From Arthrobacter sp. ISL-48 (GTDB lineage Bacteria > Actinomycetota > Actinomycetes > Actinomycetales > Micrococcaceae): a stretch of DNA of 64,000 bases. This document shows, in pieces, positions 63,500-64,000 of the stretch. The notes below the pieces were generated by a model that made no database searches, was not told the DNA's origin, and saw only the letters and a list, made by a program, of their open reading frames with translations. The stretch lies in the NCBI RefSeq assembly GCF_018613805.1, contig NZ_JAGGPL010000002.1:101336-165335 (forward strand), in the 5' to 3' direction. The translations under genes and the position numbers were made by a program. The number at the start of each line of letters is the position of its first letter. Within the stretch, counting starts at the first letter, position 1.

Positions 63500-63727
63500 A
63501 TGGAGACGATCGAGTGGTGGCCAAAGTTGGACCCTGATGCGCAGGCGTGGCTTATTGCACACAATGGTGAAGCGGTCACCCCGGAGGTGCTGAACAAGAT
63601 CGCGGCTGCCGGCGGCCTTGTCACGTCGGGCGAGCCGTGGATTGGGGAGTCGGGACCTGAAGGCTTCTACCTCTCCGACGAGGCGCTCGATTGGATCGAG
63701 ACAACTGCGAACGACGAATCTGACTGA
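63500..63727 (+). CDS. Small conserved hypothetical protein
   Basis: A 75-residue acidic protein, METIEWWPKLDPDAQAWLIA followed by a helix-rich region and a C-terminal GPEGFYLSDEALDWIE. GGAAGAA precedes the ATG. Short proteins of this WWPxLDP...WLIxNNGxxV pattern are frequent in actinobacteria, from memory. The tryptophans and the conserved AGG turn suggest a small DNA- or protein-binding helical fold. Function unknown. Confidence 0.7.
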   Translation: METIEWWPKLDPDAQAWLIAHNGEAVTPEVLNKIAAAGGLVTSGEPWIGESGPEGFYLSDEALDWIETTANDESD

Positions 63728-64000
63728 GGCATGCCCGCTAGTGGATCCCTCACCGGACGTTTGTAAGCCGGCTCTATAGTGGCTGCGGCCCGCCTGCCGC
63801 CAGGGTGTCCTGCAAGGCAGGGCCCTAGGCCAACCGCAAAAAGGCGACCTACTCAGAGCGCCCAAAGACGATTTGACGAGATTTCAGAGAATGGTTATAT
63901 TTTTTTCCGTAAGAAAAAGAGAACGGAAGTTCCCCCGCTCAAAGTAGCTGTAGTTGCCTGTTTAGGGGGAAGCACCGTTGCAGTAACACCTGGTCGTCGG
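63728..64000 (+). promoter_or_regulatory. Right-edge intergenic region with a strong promoter
   Basis: No gene is seen. TTGACG (63873-63878), a 16-base spacer and TTATAT (63895-63900) form a good promoter reading rightward, followed by an A/T-rich start region with TTTTTTTCC. The gene it serves lies beyond the window. Confidence 0.55.

Overview
The window is high-GC DNA with AGGAGG-type ribosome binding sites, frequent GTG/TTG starts and many 4-base ATGA overlaps. Gene content (actinobacterial hut genes, Asp23 operon, secreted levansucrase and levanases, NlpC/P60 protein with Ala-rich coiled coil) suggests a soil actinobacterium of the Arthrobacter/Pseudarthrobacter group (Micrococcaceae). 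The genus is inferred from gene style; no rRNA is present.

Layout. 1-6.8 kb: edge of an asparagine-synthetase-type amidotransferase (minus), a nitrilase-family amidase, a class I glutamine-amidotransferase-like hydrolase, an IclR regulator and hutU-hutH for histidine breakdown (hutG lies apart at 17.6 kb; hutI is not in the window). 6.9-11.3 kb: two small proteins around a very strong terminator, then a sugar ABC importer (binding protein and two permeases, no ATPase) with two LacI-type operators. 11.4-17.6 kb: a Usp protein, a TctCBA tricarboxylate transporter and a divergent CitA/CitB-type two-component system. 17.6-36 kb: mostly housekeeping genes (hutG, purine permease, CopC-like protein, flavoproteins, tandem Usp, a rifampin-phosphotransferase-like dikinase, ABC exporter, NlpC/P60, CDF metal exporter, EamA transporter, PHP phosphoesterase), ending with tRNA-Glu, tRNA-Asp and tRNA-Phe.

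36.4-44.3 kb, directly downstream of tRNA-Phe, is a mosaic accessory stretch: an orphan CbxX-type AAA+ ATPase, two MFS exporters, a butyrolactone-receptor-like TetR regulator, a GNAT enzyme, a doubly broken proline iminopeptidase gene, and a MerR-type regulator cut in two by an in-frame amber codon. It looks like a decayed integration hotspot.

44.3-60.7 kb is the centrepiece: a fructan island. A LacI-type regulator reads from a promoter carrying two phased palindromic operators. It is followed by a family-5 (peptide-type) ABC importer with two ATPases, translationally coupled to a cytoplasmic GH32 fructosidase. Then come a 1243-residue secreted multi-module GH32 enzyme, a secreted GH68 levansucrase with its own different LacI-type operator and a 12-C tract in its leader, and a GH32 lipoprotein. 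Together they can make levan from sucrose outside the cell, cut it into oligosaccharides, import these through an Opp-like transporter, and finish hydrolysis inside. 60.8-63.1 kb is a coupled five-gene Asp23/Gls24 envelope-stress operon. The right edge holds a small repeat cluster, a conserved small protein and a good promoter reading out of the window.
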